The notes: a model not told the origin generated them from the letters alone. Shown: positions 36,187-44,700, counted from the stretch's first letter. The stretch: DNA of 64,000 bases from Burkholderia sp. Bp8963 (GCF_003854275.1 NZ_QTQP01000022.1:1-64000), one strand, 5' to 3'. A program made the numbers and translations.

Positions 36187-36313
36187 GCTGGCTCCTTGTG
36201 AAGTCGGGTACGGCTATCCCGGAATGGCCTGATTATCCCGGATTCCGTTCCGCCGAATCCATCGACAATCTCGTCGAAAGCAAAAAGCCGGGAGGAGGCC
36301 CGGACGCGGCGGA

Positions 36314-37318
36314 TCATCGGTGCGTCAGATCGCGCAGCGCCTGTTCGGCCGTCGAGAACCGGAACGCAAAGCCGTCTTGCTGCAGACGGGCCGGAATCAC
36401 GTGCTGCCCGTCCAGCAGCAGCGCGGCCATTTCGCCCATCGCGCAGCGCAACGGCGCGGCAGGCAAGTGAAACCACACCGGACGCCGCAGCACACTCGCT
36501 GCAACGCGCACGAATTCGCGCTGGTCTTGCGGCGCCCAGACCAGCAGACCCGCGAGCAGCCATCCCCACACGGCGCGCTTTCGCAATCGGTTGCCGAGGT
36601 GTACCAGCGCGAGCATCCATACCGCTGCAGATGGCAGCGTGGCGCCGATCAGCGATATCCACCATATCTGCTGGGCCCGCGCCTGAGCGGGCGCCGTTCC
36701 GGCCCAGAAATGCTGCTCGATGCCGTGGTGGTAGGTGTCGAACAGCGGCGACCCGGCAAGCCACGGAAGGGCCGCACCCACGATCAGGTGCACGACGGCC
36801 GCGCCATACATCCAGCAGACCACCCGGCGACGCGCATCGTCGTGCGACGGCTGATCCGCCGCACGCGCCTGCGCATGCATGCCGGCCTGGTGCCCGGACT
36901 CCGGGCGCGGCCTGCCGATGCCACACGCTTTTCCGTCGCATGCCGGTTCGGAGCGTAAACCCGGCAAGCGCGAAAGCGCATATCGGTTGCGTGCAAAGGT
37001 GCGATACAACGCCGCCGACACATCGCGCAAGCCGGGCACCCGAAGCGGCCAGACGAGCCAGCCGCGCCCGACCAGCGTATACGCGGCCAGCACGCTGTCG
37101 ATGCCGGTCAGCACGCGGCCGTCACGCAGGCGGCCGTGCAACTCGCGATTCAGTGCGGCCATGTCGACACCCAGCGACGCGGGATCGAAGCCCGGCTCGG
37201 CGATATCCACGAAAGCCAGCCCGTGTCGCGTATTCCACTTTTCGAGGCGCTGCATTTGCGCGACGCAGAGCGGGCAATTGCCATCGAAATACAACACCAG
37301 TGCAGCCTGCTTCATCAT
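36314..37318 (-). CDS. DCC-family thiol oxidoreductase/membrane protein fused to the C-terminus of a TIGR01777 epimerase
   Basis: A 334-residue composite. Residues 1-125 are a DUF393/DCC domain with 'VLYFDGNCPLCVAQMQRLE' (CPLC redox pair). After a His-rich linker come two or three membrane helices ('WMYGAAVVHLIVGAALPWLAG', 'WISLIGATLPSAAVWMLALVHLG') ending 'AGLLVWAPQD'. From 'QREFVRVAASVLRRPVWFHL' to the end ('GEMAALLLDGQHVIPARL', 'FRFSTAEQALRDL') the sequence is the DUF1731 tail of a TIGR01777 sugar-nucleotide epimerase-like protein, without its Rossmann domain. The join is in frame. It is probably the product of a deletion between two neighbouring genes. It is the last gene of the operon starting at 39246. 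Confidence 0.75.
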   Translation of the reverse strand: MMKQAALVLYFDGNCPLCVAQMQRLEKWNTRHGLAFVDIAEPGFDPASLGVDMAALNRELHGRLRDGRVLTGIDSVLAAYTLVGRGWLVWPLRVPGLRDVSAALYRTFARNRYALSRLPGLRSEPACDGKACGIGRPRPESGHQAGMHAQARAADQPSHDDARRRVVCWMYGAAVVHLIVGAALPWLAGSPLFDTYHHGIEQHFWAGTAPAQARAQQIWWISLIGATLPSAAVWMLALVHLGNRLRKRAVWGWLLAGLLVWAPQDQREFVRVAASVLRRPVWFHLPAAPLRCAMGEMAALLLDGQHVIPARLQQDGFAFRFSTAEQALRDLTHR

Positions 37319-37409
37319 TTGGACTCCTTTGTGTCGTCGTGTCGATATCCGGGAATTTTCCGGATCTTCATCAAATGCTTCGGGCAGGCGCTCAGCCGAT
37401 TCGCGCCGC

Positions 37410-37880
37410 TCAAATCGGCTTCAGCACCATCAGGAAGTAGACGAGCAGCATCGCGACAAAGGCGGGATAGCCGAGCAATTCCCACGTCTTCGCGTACTGC
37501 CAGTACTTCTCGGGCAACTCGATCGCGCCGTTCGTATGCGCGTGCCCCGCGATCGCGGCCAGTTCGATCTGCAGCCACACGACCGGCATCCAGCAGGCGC
37601 CTGCGAACAGATACAGGCCCAGCGACGCGACGAGCCACGGCGTGTGCCACGGCCAGCCTGCCATGTGCGCGAGCCACAGTCCCGACGCCGGCTGGAAGAT
37701 CACCGCGGGCGTCGTGAACCACCAGTCCGCGCGCACCACGAGGCGCGACACGGCGGCGATCGCCGGCACCGAGCGCGTGCGGTTCGCGAAGAACAGGTAG
37801 AACGCGGTACCGAAGCCCGTGCCGACCAGCAGCACCGACGACAGGATGTGCAACGCCTTGACGACGAGATAGATGTTCAC
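37410..37880 (-). CDS. DUF2269-family integral membrane protein
   Basis: A 156-residue protein with four transmembrane segments and conserved histidines ('LVVKALHILSSVLLVGTGFGTAFY'). 'ADWWFTTPAVIFQPASGLWLA' is typical of DUF2269. The GTG start at 37880 overlaps the stop of the upstream SDR gene (GTGA), so translation is coupled. Function is unknown; the family often travels with epimerase and DCC genes, as here. Confidence 0.85.
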   Translation of the reverse strand: MNIYLVVKALHILSSVLLVGTGFGTAFYLFFANRTRSVPAIAAVSRLVVRADWWFTTPAVIFQPASGLWLAHMAGWPWHTPWLVASLGLYLFAGACWMPVVWLQIELAAIAGHAHTNGAIELPEKYWQYAKTWELLGYPAFVAMLLVYFLMVLKPI

Positions 37881-39130
37881 GGACGCACCTCTTCGCTGAA
37901 CAGGATCACCAGGATCGCGAGGATCGGCAGGTTCTTGAGCACCGGCCCGAACGGCTCGGCCAGCAGGTCGGGCATCGCGACGGCGATGATCGCGGAATAC
38001 ACGGCGATCAGCGCGATCTGCGCAGCCCACAGCCGGCGGCCGGGCGCGGCGACGGTCGCGATGCCGAACGCGAAATCGAGCGCACAGGCCGCGTACAGCG
38101 CAACGTACGCGAGCACGCCAGTCACGTGGGCGTGCGCGAGCAGCGCGAGACTGTCGGACAGCGGATGGACGAATGCGCTCGCCAGCGCCGTCCAGATCCA
38201 GACGATCGCGAGCGCGCCCGTCAGCAGCGGACGCCGCCAGGTCGCGAGCGCTTCGTCGCGCAACGCCGCCGCGTCCGCGCCGATGAACGTGCGGAGGCCG
38301 CGCGGCGGCCGGCCGAGCGCCGCGGTCGACGCGCCGGCTTCGCCAGTGTTGCCGGCGCGCAGCATCGTCCACGTGTCGCGCGTGAGCATCGCCCCGGGAA
38401 TCCGGTCGAACAACGCCGCCGCCGCGGCGAGCAGCGCGCCCGGCAGACTGACGCGCGCCGCGGGCGGAAGCCCCATCGCGCGCCGGTAAGTCGCGAGCAT
38501 CTCGCGATACTCGACTTCGTCCGCACCGACCAGCTCGACGATCCGCCCGCACGCGGCGGACCGATCGATCAGCCGCACGACGAGCTCGGCCAGATCGTCG
38601 ACGTGCACGGGCCGCAGCAACTGGCGGCCGCCGGCCGGCAGCACGTGCACCGGCACGCTCGCGAGCATCCGGAAGAAGCGCGCGGACGCGCCCGTCGCGC
38701 CGTATACGAGCGCCGGCCGCACGATCCGGAAATCGATCGGCAGCGTCTGCAGGTATGTGTCGGCGGCGAGCTTGCTCGCGAAGTACGCGGTGTCGCCGCG
38801 CTCGACGCCCAACGCGGAAATCTGGACGACCTGCCGGACACTGGCATCACGGCATGCGTCGAACAGCGCGCACGGCGCCGCGCGGTGCACGGCGTCGAAC
38901 GTCACACCGCGCCGTTCGGTCAGGATCCCCACCGCATTGACCACCGCGTCGACACCGTCGAGCCGCGCGCGCCACTGTTCGGGCCGCACGTCGCGCACAT
39001 AGTCGATCGCGATCTCGCCGGGCCCCGCCGCGCGGCGCACGCCGCGCACCACGCGATGGCCGCCGACCTCGAGACGTGCGCACAGCGCTCGCCCGATGAA
39101 CCCGTTTGCGCCGCAGACCAGGATGTTCAT
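37877..39130 (-). CDS. NAD(P)-binding SDR with C-terminal DoxX-like membrane domain
   Basis: A 417-residue two-domain protein. The Rossmann start 'MNILVCGANGFIGRALCARL' is that of an atypical (NmrA/complex-I-like) SDR; 'YFASKLAADTYLQTLPIDFRIVRPALVYG' in outline continues it. From about residue 290 there are four membrane helices ('PLLTGALAIVWIWTALASAF', 'VLAYVALYAACALDFAFG') of the DoxX-like type. ATG 39130 overlaps the stop of a 39-residue ORF (ATGA). The substrate is unknown; a role in envelope or quinone redox chemistry fits the membrane partners. Confidence 0.85.
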   Translation of the reverse strand: MNILVCGANGFIGRALCARLEVGGHRVVRGVRRAAGPGEIAIDYVRDVRPEQWRARLDGVDAVVNAVGILTERRGVTFDAVHRAAPCALFDACRDASVRQVVQISALGVERGDTAYFASKLAADTYLQTLPIDFRIVRPALVYGATGASARFFRMLASVPVHVLPAGGRQLLRPVHVDDLAELVVRLIDRSAACGRIVELVGADEVEYREMLATYRRAMGLPPAARVSLPGALLAAAAALFDRIPGAMLTRDTWTMLRAGNTGEAGASTAALGRPPRGLRTFIGADAAALRDEALATWRRPLLTGALAIVWIWTALASAFVHPLSDSLALLAHAHVTGVLAYVALYAACALDFAFGIATVAAPGRRLWAAQIALIAVYSAIIAVAMPDLLAEPFGPVLKNLPILAILVILFSEEVRP

Positions 39131-39246
39131 GCCGACACCTCCGCCGCACGCGCCGGCTGTGCATCGCGCGGCAGATAGCACGCAATGGAGAGCCCGATCG
39201 CGATCGGGGCCGTGAGCTGGAACATCAGCAGCGCGGTTGCATTCAT
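39127..39246 (-). CDS. 39-residue small membrane protein, first gene of the operon
   Basis: ATG 39246 opens a 39-codon frame: 'MNATALLMFQLTAPIAIGLS' followed by 'IACYLPRDAQPARAAEVSA'. It ends at a TGA that overlaps the SDR start by ATGA. A ribosome site AGAGGAT stands 5 bp ahead, and the operator for the GbsR-type regulator is directly upstream. One hydrophobic helix at residues 5-24 suggests a single-span membrane peptide. Coupled overlap plus a proper ribosome site argue that it is translated. Nothing is known about its function. Confidence 0.65.
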   Translation of the reverse strand: MNATALLMFQLTAPIAIGLSIACYLPRDAQPARAAEVSA

Positions 39247-39262
39247 TTTTATCCTCTATTTA

Positions 39263-39287
39263 CAGTTATTTCTGTATAAACAGAAAT
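39263..39287. promoter_or_regulatory. operator of the SDR/DUF2269/DCC operon
   Basis: CAGTTATTTCTGT is followed by ATAA and ACAGAAAT, so ATTTCTGT/ACAGAAAT is a perfect inverted repeat (39268-39287). It sits 17 bp before the first ATG of the operon. The same 13-mer occurs before the regulator gene at 39884. Confidence 0.7.
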
Positions 39288-39296
39288 TCACACCCC

Positions 39297-39321
39297 AAAA
39301 AAAGCGGGCTGCGTGCCCGCA
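39297..39321 (-). terminator. rho-independent terminator of the GbsR/MarR gene
   Basis: On the minus strand GCGGGC, ACGCA, GCCCGC and eight T residues, 9 bp after the regulator stop. Confidence 0.92.
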
Positions 39322-39329
39322 CGACCTGC

Positions 39330-39863
39330 TTACTTCGACGACTTGCGCCTGACGGTCTGGCTGATCTTCGCGCCGATGCCGAGCGCCTTCATCAACGTGT
39401 CCGGCTTGAGCCGCAACATCTCGTCCGACCACGTCGTGAGCGTCTCGACGAACTGCAGCGTGTCGCGGATCCGCTGCTCGGTCTCACGGCTCTCGTCAGC
39501 GATCTCGGGGCTCGCGAGGCAATCTCGCAGCACGTCGAGCGTCGGCTCGATCTCGCGCTGGCGGCGCCCTTCGACGATCAGCTTGAACAGCTCCCAGATG
39601 TCGGTCGACGTCTCGAAGTGATCGCGCCGGTCGCCCATTACGTGCACCACCTTCGCGAGCCGCCACGCCTGCAGCTCCTTCAGGCTCGTGCTGACGTTCG
39701 AGCGCGCGACGTTGAGCGTCTCCGCGATCTCGTCGGCGGCAACCGGCCGGCCGAGCAGGTACAGCAGCGCGTGAATCTGCGCGACAGTGCGGTTGACGCC
39801 CCAGCGGGAGCCCATCTCGCCCCAGTGGAGAATGAATCGTTCGGCAATCGGTGTGAGTTCCAT
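39330..39863 (-). CDS. GbsR/MarR-type transcriptional regulator
   Basis: A 177-residue winged-helix regulator. 'FILHWGEMGSRWGVNRTVAQIHALLYLLGRP' in outline and the recognition region 'ADEIAETLNVARSNVSTSLKEL' are the GbsR-like subgroup of MarR. It has 'HVMGDRRDHFETSTDIWELF' in the wing and dimer region. Start ATG 39863 is 20 bp from an inverted repeat shared with the operon downstream, which points to autoregulation and control of that operon. The effector is unknown. Confidence 0.87.
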   Translation of the reverse strand: MELTPIAERFILHWGEMGSRWGVNRTVAQIHALLYLLGRPVAADEIAETLNVARSNVSTSLKELQAWRLAKVVHVMGDRRDHFETSTDIWELFKLIVEGRRQREIEPTLDVLRDCLASPEIADESRETEQRIRDTLQFVETLTTWSDEMLRLKPDTLMKALGIGAKISQTVRRKSSK

Positions 39864-39883
39864 GTCGCGAAATTTAGGTCTTT

Positions 39884-39911
39884 CAGTTATTTCTGTCAAG
39901 AGAGAAATAAC
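39884..39911. promoter_or_regulatory. autoregulatory operator of the GbsR/MarR gene
   Basis: GTTATTTCT (39886-39894) and AGAAATAAC (39903-39911) form a perfect 9-bp inverted repeat with an 8-bp spacer, inside the shared 13-mer CAGTTATTTCTGT. It overlaps the region where the promoter should lie. Confidence 0.72.
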
Positions 39912-40222
39912 CGGCGGCGGGCTGGCGGCCCACTGCGACCGCATCAGGCCATTCACGAATGGACAGCGCATGCCGATTCCGATGACATCCGAAGCGTAAG
40001 CAGCATGCGGCCCCGTCCCGTCCGGCGGACCCGGCGCGCCGGGCCGCCCGCGAGCCCGCAAGCGCCGCCGTTCGCAAGCGAAGATCCGTCCCCGGCTGCG
40101 CCGCGGCCACCGCTGCGACCACCGCCGCGATCGCCCTCGCGCCGCCGCGCCGGCCGCCGCTTCCTTTACAATGCGCGAACTTTGCCGTTTCCAGGCCTTC
40201 CGCTTTTACACAAGAGGTTTCC
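39912..40222. other. intergenic region before fabV
   Basis: GC-rich DNA without a recognised gene. TACAAT at 40167-40172 could be the -10 of the fabV promoter, 51 bp before its ATG. Confidence 0.4.
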
Positions 40223-41425
40223 ATGATCATCAAACCGCGCGTGCGTGGCTTCATCTGCGTGACGACGCATCCCGTCGGCTGCGAAGCCAACGTCAAGGAA
40301 CAGATCGACTACGTGACTTCGCACGGCCCGATCGCCAACGGCCCGAAAAAGGTGCTCGTGATCGGCGCATCGACCGGCTACGGCCTCGCCGCCCGGATCA
40401 CCGCCGCGTTCGGCTCCGGCGCGGACACGCTCGGCGTGTTCTTCGAGCGCCCCGGCACCGCAACGAAGCCCGGCACGGCCGGCTGGTACAACAGCGCCGC
40501 GTTCGAGAAGTTCGCGACCGCGAAGGGCCTGTATGCCCGCAGCATCAACGGCGACGCGTTCTCCGACGCGGTCAAGCAAGCCACGATCGATGCGATCAAG
40601 CGCGACCTCGGCAAGGTCGACCTCGTCGTCTACAGCCTTGCCGCGCCGCGCCGCACGCACCCGCGCACGGGCGAGGTGATCAGCTCGACGCTGAAGCCGA
40701 TCGGCAAGTCGGTCAGCTTCCGCGGCATCGACACCGACAAGGAAGTGATCCGCGAAACCGCGCTCGAGCCGGCAACGCAGGAAGAGATCGACGGCACCGT
40801 CGCGGTGATGGGCGGCGAAGACTGGCAGATGTGGATCGACGCGCTGCATGAAGCCGGCGTGCTGGCCGACGGCGCGAAGACGACCGCGTTCACGTATCTC
40901 GGCGAGCAGATCACGCACGACATCTACTGGAACGGCTCGATCGGCGAGGCGAAGAAGGACCTCGACAAGAAGGTGCTCGCGATTCGCGAACAGCTGGCCA
41001 GCCTCGGTGGCGATGCGCGCGTATCGGTGCTGAAGGCAGTCGTCACGCAGGCAAGCTCGGCAATCCCGATGATGCCGCTCTACCTGTCGCTGCTGTTCAA
41101 GGTGATGAAGGAAAAAGGCACGCACGAAGGCTGCATCGAGCAGGTCTACGGGCTGGTCAAGGACAGCCTGTACGGTGCGCAGCCGCACGTGGACGACGAA
41201 GGCCGCCTGCGCGCGGACTACAAGGAACTCGATCCGGACGTGCAGTCGCGCGTCGTGAAGCTGTGGAACCAGGTCGACGACGCGAACCTGTACGAGCTGA
41301 CCGATTTCGCCGGCTACAAGACGGAATTCCTGCGTCTGTTCGGCTTCGCGATCGCCGGCGTCGACTACGATGCCGACGTGAACCCGGACGTGCCGATTCC
41401 CGGCATCACCGACCTGACGGCCTGA
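40223..41425 (+). CDS. fabV: trans-2-enoyl-CoA/ACP reductase FabV
   Basis: A 400-residue NADH-dependent enoyl reductase that completes the fatty-acid elongation cycle. The N-terminus '[20 protein letters not shown]' and the nucleotide motif '[16 protein letters not shown]' are diagnostic. The catalytic Tyr235 and Lys244 (Y-x8-K in '[13 protein letters not shown]') match FabV, in contrast to the shorter spacing in FabI. FabV enzymes are much less sensitive to triclosan than FabI. The gene is monocistronic, with no fatty-acid genes nearby. Confidence 0.97.
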   Translation: MIIKPRVRGFICVTTHPVGCEANVKEQIDYVTSHGPIANGPKKVLVIGASTGYGLAARITAAFGSGADTLGVFFERPGTATKPGTAGWYNSAAFEKFATAKGLYARSINGDAFSDAVKQATIDAIKRDLGKVDLVVYSLAAPRRTHPRTGEVISSTLKPIGKSVSFRGIDTDKEVIRETALEPATQEEIDGTVAVMGGEDWQMWIDALHEAGVLADGAKTTAFTYLGEQITHDIYWNGSIGEAKKDLDKKVLAIREQLASLGGDARVSVLKAVVTQASSAIPMMPLYLSLLFKVMKEKGTHEGCIEQVYGLVKDSLYGAQPHVDDEGRLRADYKELDPDVQSRVVKLWNQVDDANLYELTDFAGYKTEFLRLFGFAIAGVDYDADVNPDVPIPGITDLTA

Positions 41426-41528
41426 GCGCCACGCGGCGCTCGACACCCGTCGTGCACCGCATTGCGCACGACGGGCCGCCACCTGGGCGCGTCGTGCGGC
41501 TCGTCATACGGCGCGTCACGCGGCACCG

Positions 41529-42233
41529 TCAGTGTGCCGCGGGTTCCTGCAAATACACGCCTTCCGACAGCCCCTGCTTTACCTGCCGGCTGAATTCGTC
41601 GGTGGCGACCTCCTCCGCGCCCGCCTCGATCGCGTCGTAGGCCAGACGCACGACGTCGGCCGGAGATGCCTTCGGCACGTCCAGATCCCGCGCGAGATCG
41701 GTGTCGATGAACCCGGCATGCAGCCCGATCACCTGCGTATGCTGCTCGCGCAGCGAATGGCGCAACCCGTTGGTCACCGCCCACGCGGCGGATTTGGACA
41801 CGCCGTAGCTCGACAGGAACGGCCGGTTGATCCAGCTCGCGACCGACAGCACGTTCAGCATGGCGCCGCCGCCGTGGTTGCGCAGAGTGTCCGCGAACGC
41901 GCGGGCCATCGCCAGCACCCCGAACACGTTGGTTTCGAAATGCTCGCGCAGCGCGACGACCCCGTCCACATCGACCAGGCTGCCGGCGCGCGCGATGCCC
42001 GCGTTGTTGATGAGCAGCGTAACGTCGCGGCATGCGTCGGCCGCCGCCGCGACGCCCGCGGGATCGGTGACGTCGAGCTTCACGGGCACGACGCCCGGCA
42101 GCGTCACGCTGGCCGGATCGCGCGCGCCCGCATAGACCTTCTTCGCGCCTCTGGCGAGGGCCTCTTTCGCGAACTGCAGGCCAAGCCCGCGGTTCGCACC
42201 CGTGACAAACACGACAGCGCCTTCGATCTTCAT
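41529..42233 (-). CDS. short-chain dehydrogenase/reductase
   Basis: A 234-residue classical SDR. 'VVFVTGANRGLGLQFAKEAL' binds the cofactor, 'LLINNAGIA' is the NNAG motif, Ser lies in 'NVLSVASWINRP', and the catalytic Tyr/Lys pair is 'SSYGVSKSAAW'. ATG 42233 is preceded by AGGAAAGA. It is divergent from a TetR gene with twin operators between them, so it is likely under that repressor's control. The substrate is not known. Confidence 0.9.
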   Translation of the reverse strand: MKIEGAVVFVTGANRGLGLQFAKEALARGAKKVYAGARDPASVTLPGVVPVKLDVTDPAGVAAAADACRDVTLLINNAGIARAGSLVDVDGVVALREHFETNVFGVLAMARAFADTLRNHGGGAMLNVLSVASWINRPFLSSYGVSKSAAWAVTNGLRHSLREQHTQVIGLHAGFIDTDLARDLDVPKASPADVVRLAYDAIEAGAEEVATDEFSRQVKQGLSEGVYLQEPAAH

Positions 42234-42469
42234 GGTCTTTCCTTGTAGCGTCGTTGAACCGCACGCACGCCGGCACGCGACGGGCGTGACATCCGGTGGA
42301 AACGAAGTTGCGATGAATACCGATACGTCGCGCGGCGCAGCGGCAAGCCGCCGTTCCTGGCGCCGGGCTTGCCGGCCCCGCGCTCGCGCCCCAAAAGACT
42401 GCGGTCGCCGGACATCAGGCACCGCCGCCGATGCTTCGCGGTTCGCGCGAAGTCGGCTACACTCGATGT

Positions 42470-42487
42470 CAATGTCGATCACCATTG
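42470..42487. promoter_or_regulatory. TetR operator 1
   Basis: CAATGTCGATCACCATTG is the exact reverse complement of the element at 42526, so the two form an 18-bp perfect inverted repeat with 38 bp between them. Each also has CAATG/CATTG ends. It faces the SDR gene. Confidence 0.7.
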
Positions 42488-42525
42488 TCTTTGCGGCGCA
42501 TTGTGTCAGCGGGCTTCGGTCATGT

Positions 42526-42543
42526 CAATGGTGATCGACATTG
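42526..42543. promoter_or_regulatory. TetR operator 2
   Basis: CAATGGTGATCGACATTG lies 41 bp before the TetR start, within its likely promoter. It pairs with the inverted copy at 42470. Confidence 0.72.
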
Positions 42544-42584
42544 TGAATTTCAGCGAACGTGATCTCAGAAAAAGGGAGTGATCG

Positions 42585-43169
42585 ATGGGCGTATCGAGGC
42601 AGCAGGCGGCCGAGAACCGCAGCGCGATCGTCGCGGCGGCCGAGCGACTGTTCCGGGCGCGCGGCGTCGACGCGGTCGGGCTGACGGAACTGATGAAGGA
42701 AGCCGGTTTTACGCAAGGCGGCTTCTACAACCACTTCAAGTCGAAGGATGCGCTGGTGGCCGCCGTGATGGACAAGGCGATGCAGGATCGCGCCGATTCG
42801 CCGGCGGGCGGCGCGCTGACGTCGACGATCACGCGCTACCTGTCCGCCGAGCATCGCGACAACGTCGACGCCGGATGCCCGCTTGCGGGTTTCGCCGGCG
42901 ACGCACCGCGGCTCGGCGCCGCCGCGCGCGAATGCTATGCGGGCGGCCTCGCCGTCTATCTCGACCGGCTCGCCGCGCAGGTGGCCGCGGATCGCCAGTC
43001 GGCGCAGGACAGCCGGCGCGACGCGCTCGCGGTGTTCAGCCAGATGGTTGGTGCGCTGTTGCTGTCGCGTGCGATCGCCGACGTCGATCCGGCGCTCGCC
43101 GACGAAATCCTCGATGCGGGCCGCGCGTCGCTCGTCGACGCGCTCGGCAGTCCGGCCGCGCCGGCGTGA
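42585..43169 (+). CDS. TetR-family transcriptional regulator
   Basis: A 194-residue repressor. The helix-turn-helix spans about residues 9-55 ('IVAAAERLFRARGVDAVGL', 'LMKEAGFTQGGFYNHFKSKDALV' in outline). The C-terminal TetR_C domain carries 'GCPLAGFAGDAPRLG', a pattern frequent in the NemR/AcnR-like group. It is divergent from the SDR at 42233. Twin inverted 18-bp operators in the gap suggest a pair of repressor dimers controlling both genes. The inducer is unknown. Confidence 0.92.
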   Translation: MGVSRQQAAENRSAIVAAAERLFRARGVDAVGLTELMKEAGFTQGGFYNHFKSKDALVAAVMDKAMQDRADSPAGGALTSTITRYLSAEHRDNVDAGCPLAGFAGDAPRLGAAARECYAGGLAVYLDRLAAQVAADRQSAQDSRRDALAVFSQMVGALLLSRAIADVDPALADEILDAGRASLVDALGSPAAPA

Positions 43170-43220
43170 CGTTGCGGGCGGCTCGCATGCGCGATTGCAC
43201 GGCGTGCGCACCGTCATGCT

Positions 43221-43322
43221 GCGCCGGCTCTCGCCTTCCGACACGCGCCAGTTCAGGTACAGCACGCCGCCCGGCTTCACGATGTCGAGCAGGCGGCTAC
43301 AGGCGCCGCCGAAGCGTCGATC
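43221..43322 (-). pseudogene. fragment of a SAM-dependent methyltransferase
   Basis: The frame 'GGACSRLLDIVKPGGVLYLN' then 'WRVSEG' is the post-motif strand of a class I methyltransferase. About 34 residues remain, bounded by the TetR stop on one side and the GNAT stop on the other, with no start. It is a decayed scrap. Confidence 0.6.
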
Positions 43323-43329
43323 GGCCCCG

Positions 43330-43863
43330 CTACACGAGCTGCTTGTGGAAGAACGTCGTCGCGCACGGCGCGCCATCGGGCATCAGCGCGAAATTCGGCA
43401 CGACGCCGACGCGCTGCCAGCCGGCGCGCTCGTAAAGCCGCTCGGCATCGCCGCCCGTCACGGTGTCGAGCACCAGCACGGTCTTGCCGGCCTCACGCGC
43501 CGTAGCGTCGACCGCCGCCATCAGGCGTGCCGCGATCCCCTGCCGCCGCGCGCGCCGGCACACCAGCATCTTCGCGACGTCCGCGCGATGCGGCTGATTC
43601 TCCGGCTGCGCGGTGACGACCTGCACGGTGCCGACGATCCGGCCGTCCGCGTCCTCCGCGACGATCAGGATGCGCTCGCCTATCGCAACGCCGTCGGCCA
43701 CGCGCTTCCAGAAGTCGAGCGCCGTGGCGCGCGCGATTGGCAGCATGAAACTGACGGACGCGCCGCCTTCGACGCAATCGATGAGGACGTCGGCCAGCGC
43801 GTCGACACAGGCGAGCGCTTCGCTCGCGCTCACGCGGCGGATCACGATATCGGGTGCGGTCAT
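43330..43863 (-). CDS. GNAT-family N-acetyltransferase
   Basis: A 177-residue acetyltransferase. The acetyl-CoA loop is 'CRRARRQGIAARLMAAVD' near residue 110, preceded by the strand 'GRIVGTVQVV' and followed by 'TVLVLDTVTGGDAERLYERAGW' in outline. The ending 'FALMPDGAPCATTFFHKQL' is common in Burkholderia GNATs of unknown substrate. ATG 43863 gives the family length. It stands alone. Confidence 0.88.
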   Translation of the reverse strand: MTAPDIVIRRVSASEALACVDALADVLIDCVEGGASVSFMLPIARATALDFWKRVADGVAIGERILIVAEDADGRIVGTVQVVTAQPENQPHRADVAKMLVCRRARRQGIAARLMAAVDATAREAGKTVLVLDTVTGGDAERLYERAGWQRVGVVPNFALMPDGAPCATTFFHKQLV

Positions 43864-44015
43864 GCAGGTCTCCGGCAAGCGGGTTGGTGTTGTGCGCACG
43901 ATGTGTGCCGCAAGCGACTCGCACGCGATCGCGACGCGTGCGCCGTTCCGCACGAGTCGCCGGCCATCTTGCCACGACATCGCATTTCGCTGCTTGCCGT
44001 CCTATATTTAGCCGC

Positions 44016-44148
44016 ATAGCCAACGTTCAAACCGGCGTCAGCGACGTATTCCATGCGCTGTCCGACCCGACGCGCTGCGCGATCGTCAGCGCGATCGGAT
44101 CGCACGGTCGAATTCGTCGAGCGCCATCACGAACAGGAGCAAGCCCAT
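44016..44148 (+). pseudogene. ArsR-family regulator gene reduced by internal deletion
   Basis: One frame reads 'NVQTGVSDVFHALSDPTRCA' and 'IVSAIG', the N-terminus of an ArsR repressor. About 50 bp later another frame reads 'DRTVEFVERHHEQEQ', its probable C-terminus, directly before the SRPBCC start. The recognition helix and middle are gone, the frames do not match, and the expected start codon reads ATA. ArsR-SRPBCC pairs are common, so this is likely the lost regulator of the next gene. Confidence 0.65.
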
Positions 44149-44632
44149 GTCAGCAAGCCACGTCGAACCCGCCGATACCCGCGACCTCGTGATCACCCGC
44201 GAACTGCGCGCCCCACGCGCCGCGCTATGGCGCGCGTGGACCGACCCCGAACTGCTGAAGCAATGGTGGTGCCCGAAGCCCTGGACCACCGAGGTGCGCG
44301 CGTTCGACCTGCGGCCGGGCGGTGCATTCCACACGTTCATGCGCGGCCCCGACGGCGGCACGAGCGACAACCCCGGCTGCTTCCTCGAGATCGTGCGCGA
44401 GTCGCGCCTCGTGTTCACGTCGATGCTGACGGCGGACTGGCGGCCTCACACGCCATGGCTCGGCTTCACGGCCGTGATCACGATGCGCGACGACGGCGCG
44501 CTCTGCCACTACGAAGCGCGCGTGATGCATCCCGATGCGGCCACGCGTGACCGGCACGAACACCTCGGTTTCTTCGAAGGCTGGAACATCTGCATCGACC
44601 AGCTCGACGAACTGGCGTGCACGCTGCGGTGA
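44147..44632 (+). CDS. SRPBCC/AHSA1-family protein
   Basis: A 161-residue START-fold protein ('DLVITRELRAPRAALWRAWTDPELLKQWWCPKPW' in outline, 'VRAFDLRPGGAFHTFMRGPDGG', 'GFFEGWNICIDQLDEL'). Such proteins bind hydrophobic ligands and are usually co-transcribed with an ArsR repressor. Here the upstream ArsR gene is broken, so expression may be constitutive or lost. ATG 44147 follows AGGAGCAAGCCC. Confidence 0.9.
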   Translation: MSASHVEPADTRDLVITRELRAPRAALWRAWTDPELLKQWWCPKPWTTEVRAFDLRPGGAFHTFMRGPDGGTSDNPGCFLEIVRESRLVFTSMLTADWRPHTPWLGFTAVITMRDDGALCHYEARVMHPDAATRDRHEHLGFFEGWNICIDQLDELACTLR

Positions 44633-44700
44633 GCACGACCGGCATCAGCCGGCATCCGGATGCGGCGCGCACGGCATCGCGCATCGCGCCGCGCCCCGCT

